Assembly (NCBI GenBank): GCA_005887685.1
Contig: VBHJ01000016.1
Coordinates: forward strand, 550-39,762
Direction of reading: 5' to 3'
From: Chloroflexota bacterium
Lineage (GTDB): Bacteria; Chloroflexota; Dormibacteria; Dormibacterales; Dormibacteraceae
Length of the DNA: 39,213 bases
Under the pieces are notes generated by a model. It was not told where the DNA came from. It saw only the letters and a program-made list of their open reading frames with translations, and did no database searches. Below, in pieces: positions 16,051 through 23,322 of the stretch. Every line of letters starts with the position of its first letter. Positions within the stretch are counted from its first letter, which is position 1. The translations under genes and the position numbers were made by a program.

Positions 16051-16624
16051 CCCAGCTCTCGCCGAGAGCGGCCCAGATGGCTTCCGCCCACACCGCGTAC
16101 TGCGCATCGCCCGGGTGCAGGTCGTCGGACGCGATCCAGCCTGGCGAGCCGATGCCTGACGTGCTCGCCTCGCCGAGGTCGACCCAGGTGAAGTTGCGGG
16201 CATGCGCCTCCTGCTCGGCGATGGCGTTGAAGACTCCCGTCAGCGTCCCGACCTGGTCCATGCCTCCAAAGTCCGCGGCGGCGGGGACGTAGGACCAGGA
16301 CGGGATCGAGACGGCCGCCACGCGGGGCGGGATCTCGAGCTCGAGAACCGCTTCATAGATGCGGGTGAGCGAATCTCTGTATTGCTCGGGCGTGCGGCCC
16401 TGGACCAGGTCGTTCACGCCGATCAGGATCGAGACGAGGTCCGGCTTGACGCGCACGAGGTAGGGCAGCTCATCGCGGATGAGATCGAGCGTGGTGTAGC
16501 CGTTGACCGACGGATTGATCAGCTCGACGTTCAGGCGCCGCGCGATGATCGAGGGCCAGCTGTGCGATTCAGCCGAGGCGCCGGTTCCGATCGTGTAGGA
16601 ATCGCCGAGCGCCAGGTATTTCAA
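16040..16624 (-). CDS. SGNH/GDSL-family hydrolase
   Basis: With the TTG start at 16624 the product has 194 residues. It starts LKYLALGDSYTIGTG, with nucleophile Ser9 in the GDSY block. GVNDLVQ is the block III G.ND motif, and SDDLHPGD near the end gives the catalytic D..H pair (Asp167 and His170). This is a lipase/esterase fold acting on acyl or acetyl esters; the substrate is unknown. No signal peptide is present. The frame continues upstream to 17284 only as a shadow of the dehydrogenase gene. TTG 16624 overlaps the upstream TGA as TTGA, implying co-translation with the dehydrogenase. Confidence 0.88.
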   Translation of the reverse strand: MKYLALGDSYTIGTGASAESHSWPSIIARRLNVELINPSVNGYTTLDLIRDELPYLVRVKPDLVSILIGVNDLVQGRTPEQYRDSLTRIYEAVLELEIPPRVAAVSIPSWSYVPAAADFGGMDQVGTLTGVFNAIAEQEAHARNFTWVDLGEASTSGIGSPGWIASDDLHPGDAQYAVWAEAIWAALGESWARR

Positions 16625-17709
16625 CGCTCTATGTCGGCCAGCGCGCTCCACACCTCGACCTTGGTCTTGACTCGGCGGATGACCTCGGCCGTAAAGTCGC
16701 TCGTCGAGGCCTGGCCGCCGAGGTCGGCGGTCCTGACGCCGTCCGAAACAGCCTCGAGCGCCGATTCGTAGATCGCACGCGAGGCGCGGTGCGAGCTTTC
16801 CCCCTTCATGTATCCGAGAAGCGATGCCACGGCCAGGATCATCGCCATCGGGTTGGCGACGTTCTTGCCCTCCAGCGCCGGCGCGGTTCCGTGGGGCGCT
16901 TCGGTCATCGCGACCTCGACGCCTCCCGCGTCGTCGAATGACAGCAGTGTCGACTCCGCGCCCGCGATGGTGCCGAACATCTGCATCACGAGGTCGGACA
17001 GAGTGTCCCCGTCGCGGTTGAGGGCGGGAATGACCAGCGCCTCGCCCGTCGTGGCGAGCAGCAGCGCGTAAGTGGCATCGATCAGCTGCGGCTCGTAGCG
17101 TACGTCCGGGTGGCGCTTGGCCGCGGCGTCGAGCTCCTCTTTGAACATGCCCTCGTACACGGGACTGACCGTGAACTTGGGGCCGCCGAAGACCTTCGCC
17201 TCGATGCGCTGCGCGTGCCGGAACGCGTAGTCGGCGACGATCCGGCACGTGCGGCGGCTGATCTTCTCCGTGCGAAAGGCCCACTCATCGAGGTCGTGCC
17301 CCTCGCGCCACTCCCTCGCGCCGTACGCGTCGTCGACCGCCATGCGGATGACCGAGATCGGCGCGTGCACCCCGGCCAGCGGCCGGACGCCGGGGATGCG
17401 GCGGCCGGTGCGGACGATGACCCTGCCGTCGATCTGCTTGCGCAGGATCGCGTTGGGACTGCCTACGTCGCCGGCGCCCTCCGGGGTGATGGTGGCCGCC
17501 TTGATCCCAAAACCAAACTCCCGCAGGGCCACAGCGGCGTCGAGCACGCACTGGTTGCGCGACCGCCGCCTCTCCTGCAGCGAAAGGTCGAAGTCGCGGG
17601 TCTCGATAGGGAGGCCGAGGACGGACGGGTCAAGGAGCCGGAGCGCCTCCCGAAGCAGCTCCTCGCCTGTCTGGTCGCCGTGGAGCACGGCGATGGTGGT
17701 GGCGGCCAT
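16621..17709 (-). CDS. Isocitrate/isopropylmalate dehydrogenase family protein
   Basis: This NAD(P)-dependent decarboxylating beta-hydroxyacid dehydrogenase has 362 residues. It shows an N-terminal GDQTGEELL turn, the substrate/metal segment IDATYALLLATTGEALVIPA, NRDGDTLSDLVMQMFGTIAG with metal-binding Asp residues, and the cofactor region EAPHGTAPALEGKNVANPMA. Candidates are isocitrate dehydrogenase (TCA cycle), 3-isopropylmalate dehydrogenase (leucine) or a relative. The MTEAPHGTAP and NVANPMAMI segments look closer to the isocitrate type, but I cannot separate them. The ATG at 17709 has TATCAT 7 bp upstream. The SGNH hydrolase follows with a 4-bp overlap, so they form an operon. Confidence 0.88.
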   Translation of the reverse strand: MAATTIAVLHGDQTGEELLREALRLLDPSVLGLPIETRDFDLSLQERRRSRNQCVLDAAVALREFGFGIKAATITPEGAGDVGSPNAILRKQIDGRVIVRTGRRIPGVRPLAGVHAPISVIRMAVDDAYGAREWREGHDLDEWAFRTEKISRRTCRIVADYAFRHAQRIEAKVFGGPKFTVSPVYEGMFKEELDAAAKRHPDVRYEPQLIDATYALLLATTGEALVIPALNRDGDTLSDLVMQMFGTIAGAESTLLSFDDAGGVEVAMTEAPHGTAPALEGKNVANPMAMILAVASLLGYMKGESSHRASRAIYESALEAVSDGVRTADLGGQASTSDFTAEVIRRVKTKVEVWSALADIER

Positions 17710-17716
17710 CGATCGA

Positions 17717-17748
17717 ATGATATGGCCCGGTCCATACGGAACCGGGCC
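17717..17748 (-). promoter_or_regulatory. Dehydrogenase promoter with inverted repeat
   Basis: On the reverse strand, a good -10 TATCAT (17722-17717) ends 7 bp before the dehydrogenase ATG. An 8-bp perfect inverted repeat, GGCCCGGT/ACCGGGCC (17724-17731 and 17741-17748), covers the spacer and -35 region. It could be an operator. It could instead be the hairpin of a terminator for the upstream SnoaL-like gene, but no T-run follows. Confidence 0.4.
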
Positions 17749-17757
17749 ACCTGGGTG

Positions 17758-18198
17758 TCAGACCGCGGCGGGTGTCGGACGACCGGGAGGCGCAACCAAC
17801 CCGAGCGCCATCAGCATGCCGAGCTGGTCCGGCACGCCCCAATGCTCCGCTATCCGCCCGTCCTCGAAGCGGACCACGTCGAACACCTCGATGTAGGCGG
17901 TTTTTCCAGTCGGAGGGTGGCCGAAGAAAGATCCCGTGTTGGTTCCGCCACCACGCTGGCGCGCCCAAACCTTGTCGCCGTCGACGACGAGGTCCTCGAT
18001 CGTCAGCGAGAAGTCGCGGAAGGCGGAGCGAAGAATGCTGGCCGTACGCTTGACGCCCTCGGGGCCATCGCCTGCTCCACCGCGCTGGCGTTCGACGGCG
18101 TTCGGCGCGACCAGCTCGTCAGCGACCTCCATGCGTCCCTGGTTGAATACCTCTTCGATCAGTCGGCGGTATCGCTTCTCATTGTCTTGATTTGCCAT
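17758..18198 (-). CDS. SnoaL-like/ester cyclase family protein (NTF2 fold)
   Basis: The 146-residue product matches the SnoaL-like polyketide cyclase family: an N-terminal helix NEKRYRRLIEEVFNQGRMEV, VADELVAPNAVE, the conserved central strand TIEDLVVDGDKVWARQRGGGT, HPPTGKTAYIEVFDVVRFEDG and RIAEHWGVPDQLGMLMALG. Most bacterial members have unknown substrates. ATG 18198 is chosen because AGGAGAGG lies just upstream; a frame opening at 18270 would overlap the divergent TetR start. It faces the TetR gene, a usual arrangement for a regulator and its target. Confidence 0.86.
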   Translation of the reverse strand: MANQDNEKRYRRLIEEVFNQGRMEVADELVAPNAVERQRGGAGDGPEGVKRTASILRSAFRDFSLTIEDLVVDGDKVWARQRGGGTNTGSFFGHPPTGKTAYIEVFDVVRFEDGRIAEHWGVPDQLGMLMALGLVAPPGRPTPAAV

Positions 18199-18226
18199 CG
18201 AAAGCCTCTCCTGAATTAGCCCGAGG

Positions 18227-18257
18227 TTGACTAGGATCAATACTCGGAGTCTAGACT
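18227..18257 (+). promoter_or_regulatory. TetR-gene promoter and possible operator in divergent gap
   Basis: The 65-bp gap between the SnoaL-like and TetR genes has TTGACT (18227-18232), a 19-bp spacer, and TAGACT (18252-18257), 6 bp before the TetR GTG. The -10 lies in a perfect 10-bp palindrome AGTCTAGACT (18248-18257), and the -35 begins a dyad TTGA-N6-TCAA (18227-18240). Either could be the TetR-family operator, which would allow autoregulation. Confidence 0.45.
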
Positions 18258-18263
18258 GAACCA

Positions 18264-18905
18264 GTGCCAAGAGTCAAGGCCAAGCGCCCATACACATCGA
18301 CGCTGAGACAACAGCAGGCCAGCCAAACGCGGCTGCGCATCCTCGACACGGCCCAGCGCCTGTTCACCGAGCGCGGCTACGCCGCGACGACGATGGAGGC
18401 CATCGCCTCCGAGGCGGGAGTGGCGACCGACACGGTCTACGCGACCTTTCGGACCAAGGCAGGGCTGCTTCACAAGCTCCTGGATGTCCGGGTGGGCGGG
18501 GATGATTCGCCGGTCGCGCTCCTGGACCGCGCGGGGCCGCAAGAGGTCCGTGCCGAATCCACCCAGAAGAGGCAGATCGCCAGGTTTGCCGCTGACGTTG
18601 CCGAGATCCAGGAACGCGCAGCGCCAGTCGACGAGATCATGCGCGGCGCGGCCGCGGTCGATCCCGAGATCGCTGCGCTCCGCAGTCGCATGCACGAGTT
18701 TCGATACGAGAACATGAGGCGGTTCGTCTCGTGGCTCGCGGCAAAGGGTTCGCTGCGCGGCGGAATGACCGCCGGGGATGCGGCGGCGATCGTCTGGACC
18801 CTGGCCGGTCCGGAGGTACACGGCCTTCTCCGACGGGACCGAGGATGGTCCCAGGAGCGCTACGTGGCCTGGCTGGCCGACACGCTCAGCCGAACGCTCC
18901 TTTAG
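18264..18905 (+). CDS. TetR/AcrR family transcriptional regulator
   Basis: This 213-residue one-component regulator has the TetR DNA-binding domain at about residues 17-64: QTRLRILDTAQRLFTERGYA, TTMEAIASEAGVATDTVYAT, FRTKAGLLHKLLD. The C-terminal ligand-binding and dimerisation region is helical and not recognisable by ligand. GTG 18264 is the start that keeps a basic N-terminal arm (PRVKAKRPYTSTLRQQQ) before the helix-turn-helix. It is divergent from the SnoaL-like gene across a short gap with palindromes, so that gene and itself are the likeliest targets. The 3' end overlaps the convergent secreted-protein gene by 4 bp. Confidence 0.92.
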   Translation: MPRVKAKRPYTSTLRQQQASQTRLRILDTAQRLFTERGYAATTMEAIASEAGVATDTVYATFRTKAGLLHKLLDVRVGGDDSPVALLDRAGPQEVRAESTQKRQIARFAADVAEIQERAAPVDEIMRGAAAVDPEIAALRSRMHEFRYENMRRFVSWLAAKGSLRGGMTAGDAAAIVWTLAGPEVHGLLRRDRGWSQERYVAWLADTLSRTLL

Positions 18906-19429
18906 GCCAGCAAGGCGCAGATGTCCGTCTTGTGCCCGGTGAAGCTCGAGACGACGAAGATCGTTCCGTACGCCGCGGTGTCGATCGTCGCGAGCACGCT
19001 ATGTCCCTCGTACATGGTCAAACCTTGCTGCGGCGTGCCGACCGGGCCGATGTAGAAGAGGTGGCCCCCGCCGATGGCGGTGATGAAGGCGCCGTCCGGC
19101 GCGATGAAGATGGTGCCCGGACCACTTACGTTCAGCTCGAGGGTCTTGCCGTTCCCCTGCACGATCTGCCGGGCGTAGCCGTTGAGCTCGATCTTGGTAG
19201 TGCCGTCCTGGAGGGTGAACGTCTTCGTCGCCGCTCGGAAGGTGTTCGGGTCGATCGATAGGGTCACGTCGCCGATCGCCGGGCCGCACATCGCCTGCGT
19301 AAAGGGCGGCGGCAGCTGCTGCAGCTGCCGATCGTGCGGGTTGTTGGAGGCCAGAGCCGGCGCCGCGCCAAGCCCGGCGATCGCGGAAGAGACGGCGAGG
19401 GCGGCGAGAACGCGTCTGAACCCCAGCAT
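18902..19429 (-). CDS. Small secreted protein of unknown function
   Basis: The 175-residue product starts at ATG 19429 behind the Shine-Dalgarno AAGGAGAGG. It has a clear Sec signal peptide: MLGFRRVLAALAVSSAIAG, then LGAAPALA with cleavage probably before SNNPHD. The mature part, about 143 residues, is rich in beta-type sequence (GDVTLSIDPN, FTLQDGTTKIELNG, GPGTIFIAPDGAFITAIGGG) and has two Cys (in TQAMCGP and TDICALLA) that might form a disulfide. I recognise no family. The frame is open to 19531, but signal peptide and SD place the start at 19429. A strong promoter lies upstream. Confidence 0.8.
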   Translation of the reverse strand: MLGFRRVLAALAVSSAIAGLGAAPALASNNPHDRQLQQLPPPFTQAMCGPAIGDVTLSIDPNTFRAATKTFTLQDGTTKIELNGYARQIVQGNGKTLELNVSGPGTIFIAPDGAFITAIGGGHLFYIGPVGTPQQGLTMYEGHSVLATIDTAAYGTIFVVSSFTGHKTDICALLA

Positions 19430-19469
19430 GGCTTCCTCTCCTTGGTGACGGGCGGCCGCTTGGAGCCCC

Positions 19470-19498
19470 CTTATAGCCCTAATCAGCCCGTTGGTCAA
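19470..19498 (-). promoter_or_regulatory. Strong sigma70-type promoter for the secreted protein
   Basis: On the reverse strand TTGACC (19498-19493), a 17-bp spacer and TATAAG (19475-19470) form a near-consensus promoter. The predicted transcript starts about 34 nt before the ATG at 19429, leaving room for the visible Shine-Dalgarno. Confidence 0.65.
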
Positions 19499-19519
19499 TG
19501 GGAGCCGCGAGGCGTCTGC

Positions 19520-19525
19520 TACTAT
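19520..19525 (+). promoter_or_regulatory. -10 candidate for the rpmG-secE-nusG operon
   Basis: TACTAT at 19520-19525 is the best plus-strand -10 box in the 151-bp gap before rpmG. No good -35 is found at 16-18 bp. If used, the mRNA would begin at about 19532 and carry the GCCTAGG hairpin at its 5' end. Confidence 0.3.
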
Positions 19526-19532
19526 TGACACC

Positions 19533-19559
19533 GCCTAGGGAACCTAGGCTTTTTTCTTT
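19533..19559 (+). terminator. Intrinsic terminator-type hairpin before rpmG
   Basis: GCCTAGG-GAA-CCTAGGC is a perfect 7-bp stem with a 3-nt loop, followed by TTTTTTCTTT. It points along the plus strand, 22 bp before the rpmG ATG. It may stop read-through into the operon or act as an attenuator or 5' stabiliser of the rpmG mRNA, depending on where transcription starts. Confidence 0.65.
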
Positions 19560-19580
19560 CTCCCAAGCAAAGAGACAACC

Positions 19581-19730
19581 ATGGAAGACATCATCAGCCT
19601 CGCCTGCGGCGTCTGCAAAAGGCGCAACTACACCACTGTGAAGAACAAGAAGAACGATCCTGACCGGATCGAGCTCAGCAAGTACTGCAAGTGGTGCCAC
19701 AAGCACACACCCCACAAGGAGACCAAGTAG
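19581..19730 (+). CDS. rpmG: 50S ribosomal protein L33
   Basis: Short gene for a 49-residue large-subunit protein. It reads [20 protein letters not shown], then [20 protein letters not shown], then KHTPHKETK. The zinc-ribbon form is used, with Cys9/12 and Cys36/39 all present. L33 binds near the E site of the 50S subunit. secE begins 4 bp after the stop, matching the common rpmG-secE-nusG order. Only a weak purine stretch (AAAGAGA) precedes the ATG. Confidence 0.95.
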   Translation: MEDIISLACGVCKRRNYTTVKNKKNDPDRIELSKYCKWCHKHTPHKETK

Positions 19731-19734
19731 CCCA

Positions 19735-19974
19735 ATGGCAGTCACCACACGAAGGCGCGAGGAGCCCAGAGCCCAGCAAGTCGGGCCCGGCCAGTTCCTA
19801 CGCGACGTCTACGACGAGCTGCGCAAGGTCGTTTGGCCGACCGCCGGCGAGCTGTATCGCTACACGCTGGTCGTGATCTTCACGGTGATCATCCTCGGCG
19901 TCTTCATCGGTGGCACGGACTACATCCTGGCCGAGGTCGCCAGGCGGACCCTCTACAACAACGGAGTCCACTGA
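19735..19974 (+). CDS. secE: Preprotein translocase subunit SecE
   Basis: SecE stabilises SecY in the SecYEG channel. The 79 residues are the short single-span type: a basic N-terminus (MAVTTRRREEPRAQQ), the conserved amphipathic helix FLRDVYDELRKVVWPTAGEL, and one membrane segment LVVIFTVIILGVFIGGTDYI. The VVWPT motif is diagnostic. The stop overlaps the nusG ATG by one base (TGATG). Confidence 0.96.
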   Translation: MAVTTRRREEPRAQQVGPGQFLRDVYDELRKVVWPTAGELYRYTLVVIFTVIILGVFIGGTDYILAEVARRTLYNNGVH

Positions 19975-20537
19975 TGGCAGTCGAGAAGACCCCCGCCCCG
20001 TCGCCTGACGAAGAGGCGCAGTGGTACGTCGTGCATGCCTACTCGGGGCATGAGGAGAAGGTCAAGAAGAACCTCGAGAAGCGCATCGAGTCGATGGACA
20101 TGCAGGACAAGATCCTGCAGGTGCTCGTCCCGATGGAAGACGAGATCGAGATCAAGGACGGCAAGCGGCGCCACGTCCAGAAGCGAATCTTCCCCGGCTA
20201 CATCCTGGTCAAGATGAAGATGTCGAACGAGTCCTGGTTCGTCGTGCGCAACACGCCCGGCGTCACCAGCTTCGTCGGCTCAGCCAACAGCCCGGTGCCT
20301 CTCCAGGAAAAAGAGGTGCGAGCGATCCAGAAGCAGATGCGGCAGGAAGCTCCGAAGATCCGGGTCGAGTTCCAGGTCGGCGAGTCGGTACGCGTGGTCG
20401 ATGGACCGTTTACCGACTTCCACGGCAAGGTCGACGAGATCAACCCCGAGAAGGGCAAGCTGAAGGTGCTCGTCAACATGTTCGGTCGCGAGACGCCGGT
20501 CGAGCTCGACCTGCTCCAGGTCGAGAAGGTCCACTAG
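19974..20537 (+). CDS. nusG: Transcription termination/antitermination factor NusG
   Basis: NusG binds RNA polymerase, modulates pausing and links transcription to translation and Rho. The 187 residues include the NGN domain (QWYVVHAYSGHEEKVKKNLE to RIFPGYILVKM, NTPGVTSFVG) and a C-terminal KOW domain (GESVRVVDGPFTDFHGKVDE, LKVLVNMFGRETPVELDLLQ). ATG 19974 overlaps the secE stop; the open frame further up to 19833 is only the secE shadow. rplK follows after 15 bp. Confidence 0.97.
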   Translation: MAVEKTPAPSPDEEAQWYVVHAYSGHEEKVKKNLEKRIESMDMQDKILQVLVPMEDEIEIKDGKRRHVQKRIFPGYILVKMKMSNESWFVVRNTPGVTSFVGSANSPVPLQEKEVRAIQKQMRQEAPKIRVEFQVGESVRVVDGPFTDFHGKVDEINPEKGKLKVLVNMFGRETPVELDLLQVEKVH

Positions 20538-20552
20538 TCCACATATATAGGT

Positions 20553-20984
20553 ATGGGTAAGAAGAAGGTCCGCGCGGTATTGAAGCTCGAGCTGCAGGCG
20601 GGCAAGGCCACGCCAGCGCCGCCTGTCGGCACGGCATTGGGCCCGCACGGCATCAACATCATGGAGTTCACCAAGGCCTACAACGAGCGCACCGCTCAGC
20701 AGGCCGGCGACGTGGTGCCCGCGCTGATCACCATCTTCGAGGACCGCAGCTTCACGTTCGTCCTCAAGACGCCGCCCGCCGTCCAACTGCTCAAGCGCGC
20801 GTCGGGCGTCGACAAGGGCTCGGCCAAGCCGAACCGCGAGAAGGTCGGAAGCGTGACGCGCCAGCAGATCCGGCAGATCGTGGATGTGAAGGGCAAAGAC
20901 CTCAACGCGTTCGACACCGAACACGCGATGAAGATGATCGAAGGCACCGCACGGTCCATGGGACTCGAGGTTGTCGAAACATGA
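20553..20984 (+). CDS. rplK: 50S ribosomal protein L11
   Basis: L11, 143 residues, forms the GTPase-associated stalk base with 23S rRNA. Signatures are [55 protein letters not shown], and [20 protein letters not shown] at the end. The region just before the ATG (CACATATATAGGT) is unusually AT-rich for this genome and has only a short AGG as possible ribosome-binding site. A 109-bp structured gap separates it from rplA. Confidence 0.97.
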   Translation: MGKKKVRAVLKLELQAGKATPAPPVGTALGPHGINIMEFTKAYNERTAQQAGDVVPALITIFEDRSFTFVLKTPPAVQLLKRASGVDKGSAKPNREKVGSVTRQQIRQIVDVKGKDLNAFDTEHAMKMIEGTARSMGLEVVET

Positions 20985-21011
20985 GAGAAAACCTGCCGCT
21001 TTCCTCTCATC

Positions 21012-21057
21012 GCGGCGTCGGCAAAGCCGACCCGGCCTGCGGCCGGGCAAGCGCCGC
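21012..21057 (+). promoter_or_regulatory. Three-way-junction-like structure between rplK and rplA
   Basis: An outer stem GCGGC/GCCGC (21012-21016 with 21053-21057) encloses two perfect 6-bp hairpins: GTCGGC-AAA-GCCGAC (21017-21031) and CCGGCC-TGC-GGCCGG (21032-21046). It lies in the rplK-rplA intercistronic region. It could regulate rplA, where L1 autoregulation is known in other bacteria, or be another repeat type. Its first hairpin has the same arms as the pyk repeat hairpin but an AAA loop. Confidence 0.5.
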
Positions 21058-21093
21058 TCCTCTCCTTCCCGCTGTTGGGACTGGAGAAATCTA

Positions 21094-21825
21094 ATGCCGA
21101 AGAAGAGGGGAAAGAAGTACATCGAGGCGGCCAAGAAGGTCGAGGCCGCGCTGTCGAGCAACGGCAACGGCGGCCTGGATCCCGAGACTGCTTGCAAGAT
21201 GGTCCGCGAGACCTCGATCTCCAAGTTCGACGCCACGGTCGAAGCGCACATCCGGCTGGGCGTAGACCCTCGTCACGCCGAGCAGATGGTTCGCGGATCG
21301 GTCGTCCTGCCGAACGGAACAGGAAAGAAGGTCCGCGTCGCAGTGTTCGCCGTGGGCGAGCGGGCGCGTGAAGCGCAGGAAGCAGGGGCCGACGTCGTCG
21401 GCGGCGACGACCTGGTCAAGCGCGTCACCGACGGGTGGACCGATTTCGACACGGCGATCGCGACGCCGGACATGATGGCCAAGGTCGGACCCCTCGGGAA
21501 GGTCCTCGGCCCGCGCGGACTGATGCCCAACCCGAAGTCGGGCACCGTCACCAACGACGTCGGCCGGGCGGTACGCGAGGCGAAGGGCGGCAAGGTGGAG
21601 TTCCGGACTGACAAGTTCGGCATCGTTCACGTGCCGATCGGCAAGGTCTCGTTCGACGAGGGCGCGCTGCACGAGAACCTCACCACGCTGGTGGATGCGT
21701 TGATCCGCAACAAGCCGACGACCTCGAAGGGCCAGTACCTGCGCAGCTTCTTCCTGGTCTCGACGCAGGGGCCGTCAGTGCCGGTCGACGTGCGGGAAGC
21801 CGCCAAGCTGCACACCGCCAGCTAG
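21094..21825 (+). CDS. rplA: 50S ribosomal protein L1
   Basis: L1 forms the L1 stalk at the E site and often represses its own mRNA. The 243 residues start [16 protein letters not shown]. Family motifs include [20 protein letters not shown], the signature [40 protein letters not shown], and [11 protein letters not shown] near the end. ATG 21094 is the family start; the frame is open upstream through the structured gap into rplK, but that extension is not L1-like. GGGACTGGAGAAA before the ATG gives a modest Shine-Dalgarno. Confidence 0.97.
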   Translation: MPKKRGKKYIEAAKKVEAALSSNGNGGLDPETACKMVRETSISKFDATVEAHIRLGVDPRHAEQMVRGSVVLPNGTGKKVRVAVFAVGERAREAQEAGADVVGGDDLVKRVTDGWTDFDTAIATPDMMAKVGPLGKVLGPRGLMPNPKSGTVTNDVGRAVREAKGGKVEFRTDKFGIVHVPIGKVSFDEGALHENLTTLVDALIRNKPTTSKGQYLRSFFLVSTQGPSVPVDVREAAKLHTAS

Positions 21826-21834
21826 CCGCCTCGC

Positions 21835-22755
21835 TTGGGCGTCTGGCAACTGTTCGCCGGAGCGGTCGCGATCCTTCTGGCCATCGCCTGGGTCGTGCCG
21901 GTCGCCCGGCACCGGCTGTGGGGCGTGGCCGTGGTTTCGTCATTGAGTCTCGTCGTGCCGGCTGTCGGGTTTGCAGCGTATGCCCTGGATCCTGGACCGC
22001 TTCCGGTGGACGATGCCGTGGTGTTCCTCGTCGCGCTGCTATACGTCGCGGCATTCGTTTCCCTGATCTGGAGACTTACGATCGGGCGCAAGCGTCGGCG
22101 GGAGCTCGTTTACCCGTCGGCAATCGAAACGCGCCGGTACGCGCGCGGATTCATCACCCGGGCTCTGCTTGTCGTCTGGCTGAGCGGACTGCTCTTCCTG
22201 TTCGAGCCTTGGTTCGCGGTCGCAAACCTGGCGATCAATGCGGGCTGGACTGCGATGTGGGTTCCGCGACGATGGCGCAGAAAGCGCTTCGGTAGCGGCG
22301 TCGATATCTCGGTTCCTCCGGAGCGTGTATTCGAATTCGTGACCGACCTCAAGAACTGGCCGCTCTACCGTGAGGACGTCGAGATCGTCAGTGTCACGCC
22401 GGACGGGCCGCTCGCCGTGGGCACGGAGTATGTCGCCCGAACCGCGATTCCGCCGTCTATGCAGACGACGTCGCACCGGCAGATCGAAACCCGGCACCGG
22501 GTCACGGCGCTGATTCCGGGTCGCTCGTACACAACAACGTTTGCCGACCAATCGGGCACCAGGTTCCAGACCGACTTCGTACCCGCGAATGGAGGCACGC
22601 GGATGACGCAAGTCGCCAGCGTGACGTTGCCATTTCCCCAGGCAAGCCTTGGCATGACGCTGAACTTCGGCAAGGCGCGATCAGTGGTGCAGGCGCAGGA
22701 CGCGCGCAGGTACGCGCGTTTGAAAGAGATTCTCGAGGGCGCGCAGAGCCAGTAG
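21835..22755 (+). CDS. Membrane protein with C-terminal SRPBCC (START-like) domain
   Basis: The 306-residue product starts at TTG 21835, 9 bp after rplA. The N-terminal half has about four membrane segments (LFAGAVAILLAIAWVVPV, VVSSLSLVVPAVGFAAYAL, AVVFLVALLYVAAFVSLIW, and a pair near residues 110-145). The C-terminal half (about 155-300) is an SRPBCC/polyketide-cyclase-like ligand-binding fold: VDISVPPERVFEFVTDLKNW, PLYREDVEIVSV and ALIPGRSYTTTF. Ligand and role are unknown. It interrupts the usual rplA-rplJ adjacency. It may be co-transcribed with L1. The TTG start is the least certain element. Confidence 0.75.
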   Translation: MGVWQLFAGAVAILLAIAWVVPVARHRLWGVAVVSSLSLVVPAVGFAAYALDPGPLPVDDAVVFLVALLYVAAFVSLIWRLTIGRKRRRELVYPSAIETRRYARGFITRALLVVWLSGLLFLFEPWFAVANLAINAGWTAMWVPRRWRRKRFGSGVDISVPPERVFEFVTDLKNWPLYREDVEIVSVTPDGPLAVGTEYVARTAIPPSMQTTSHRQIETRHRVTALIPGRSYTTTFADQSGTRFQTDFVPANGGTRMTQVASVTLPFPQASLGMTLNFGKARSVVQAQDARRYARLKEILEGAQSQ

Positions 22756-22766
22756 GCTATCCGGCC

Positions 22767-23309
22767 ATGTACGGGCCGGTGATCCAGGGCAAGGTCGTCC
22801 GCCTGCGCCCGCCGCAACCTGAGGACGCCGCGGTGATGACCACCTGGTTCGAAGACCTCGAGGTGACCCGTTTCATCAAGCTGCGCAACCCGCCCTCGGT
22901 CGACCTCGAGAAGGAATTCCTCGACCGCATGGCACGGGACCCGGGTGCGATCTTCTGGGTGGTCGAGCACGAGGGCCGAATCGTCGGCGGCACCAGCATC
23001 GTGCAGATCGATTGGAAGAATGGATTCGGCACCACCGGGACGGTGATTGGGGACAAGACCGCGTGGGGCAAGGGCTTGGGGCGAGAGCTGATGCAGCTGC
23101 GGGCGAGATACGCCTTCACGCAGCTGCCATTGCGCAAGCTCAAGTCGGGATACCTCGAAGGCAACCAGGCCAGCGCCCGGGCGCAGAAGTCCGCCGGCTA
23201 CAAAGAGGTCGGTCGGTGGACGGCCGACCGGTTCATCGACGGCAAGTGGCACGACCACGTCCTGACGGAGCTGCTGCGCGAGGATTGGGCCAAAGCGAAC
23301 TCCGTATAA
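22767..23309 (+). CDS. GNAT family N-acetyltransferase (RimJ/RimL-like)
   Basis: The 180-residue GCN5-related acetyltransferase starts with KVVRLRPPQPEDAAVMTTWF. The acetyl-CoA pyrophosphate-binding motif is in TAWGKGLGRELMQL, and the late motif GNQASARAQKSAGYKEVGRW is typical of enzymes acting on protein N-termini or small molecules. It lies among ribosomal protein genes, which suggests but does not prove a ribosomal-protein target. TAGGCT lies 8 bp before the ATG and overlaps the stop of the previous gene, suggesting its own leaderless transcript. Its stop codon lies inside the TATAAT of the rplJ promoter. Confidence 0.88.
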   Translation: MYGPVIQGKVVRLRPPQPEDAAVMTTWFEDLEVTRFIKLRNPPSVDLEKEFLDRMARDPGAIFWVVEHEGRIVGGTSIVQIDWKNGFGTTGTVIGDKTAWGKGLGRELMQLRARYAFTQLPLRKLKSGYLEGNQASARAQKSAGYKEVGRWTADRFIDGKWHDHVLTELLREDWAKANSV

Positions 23310-23310
23310 T
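23305..23310 (+). promoter_or_regulatory. rplJ-rplL promoter -10 (consensus TATAAT)
   Basis: A perfect TATAAT at 23305-23310 overlaps the TAA stop of the GNAT gene and lies about 13 bp before the L10 leader. The -35 is unclear: TTGGGC at 23285 gives a 14-bp spacing, which is short. The predicted start of transcription is near 23316-23318. Confidence 0.6.
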
Positions 23311-23322
23311 CACGGTTCTGCC

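Noticed and set aside
17110-18219. Plus-strand frame of 369 codons opposite the dehydrogenase and SnoaL-like genes
   Set aside because: It overlaps two genes with clear family motifs on the other strand and crosses their promoter regions.
19430-19580. A tRNA gene before rpmG or secE, as in some genomes
   Set aside because: No cloverleaf, T-loop (GTTCRA) or acceptor stem is found in this gap; the only structure is the short GCCTAGG hairpin.
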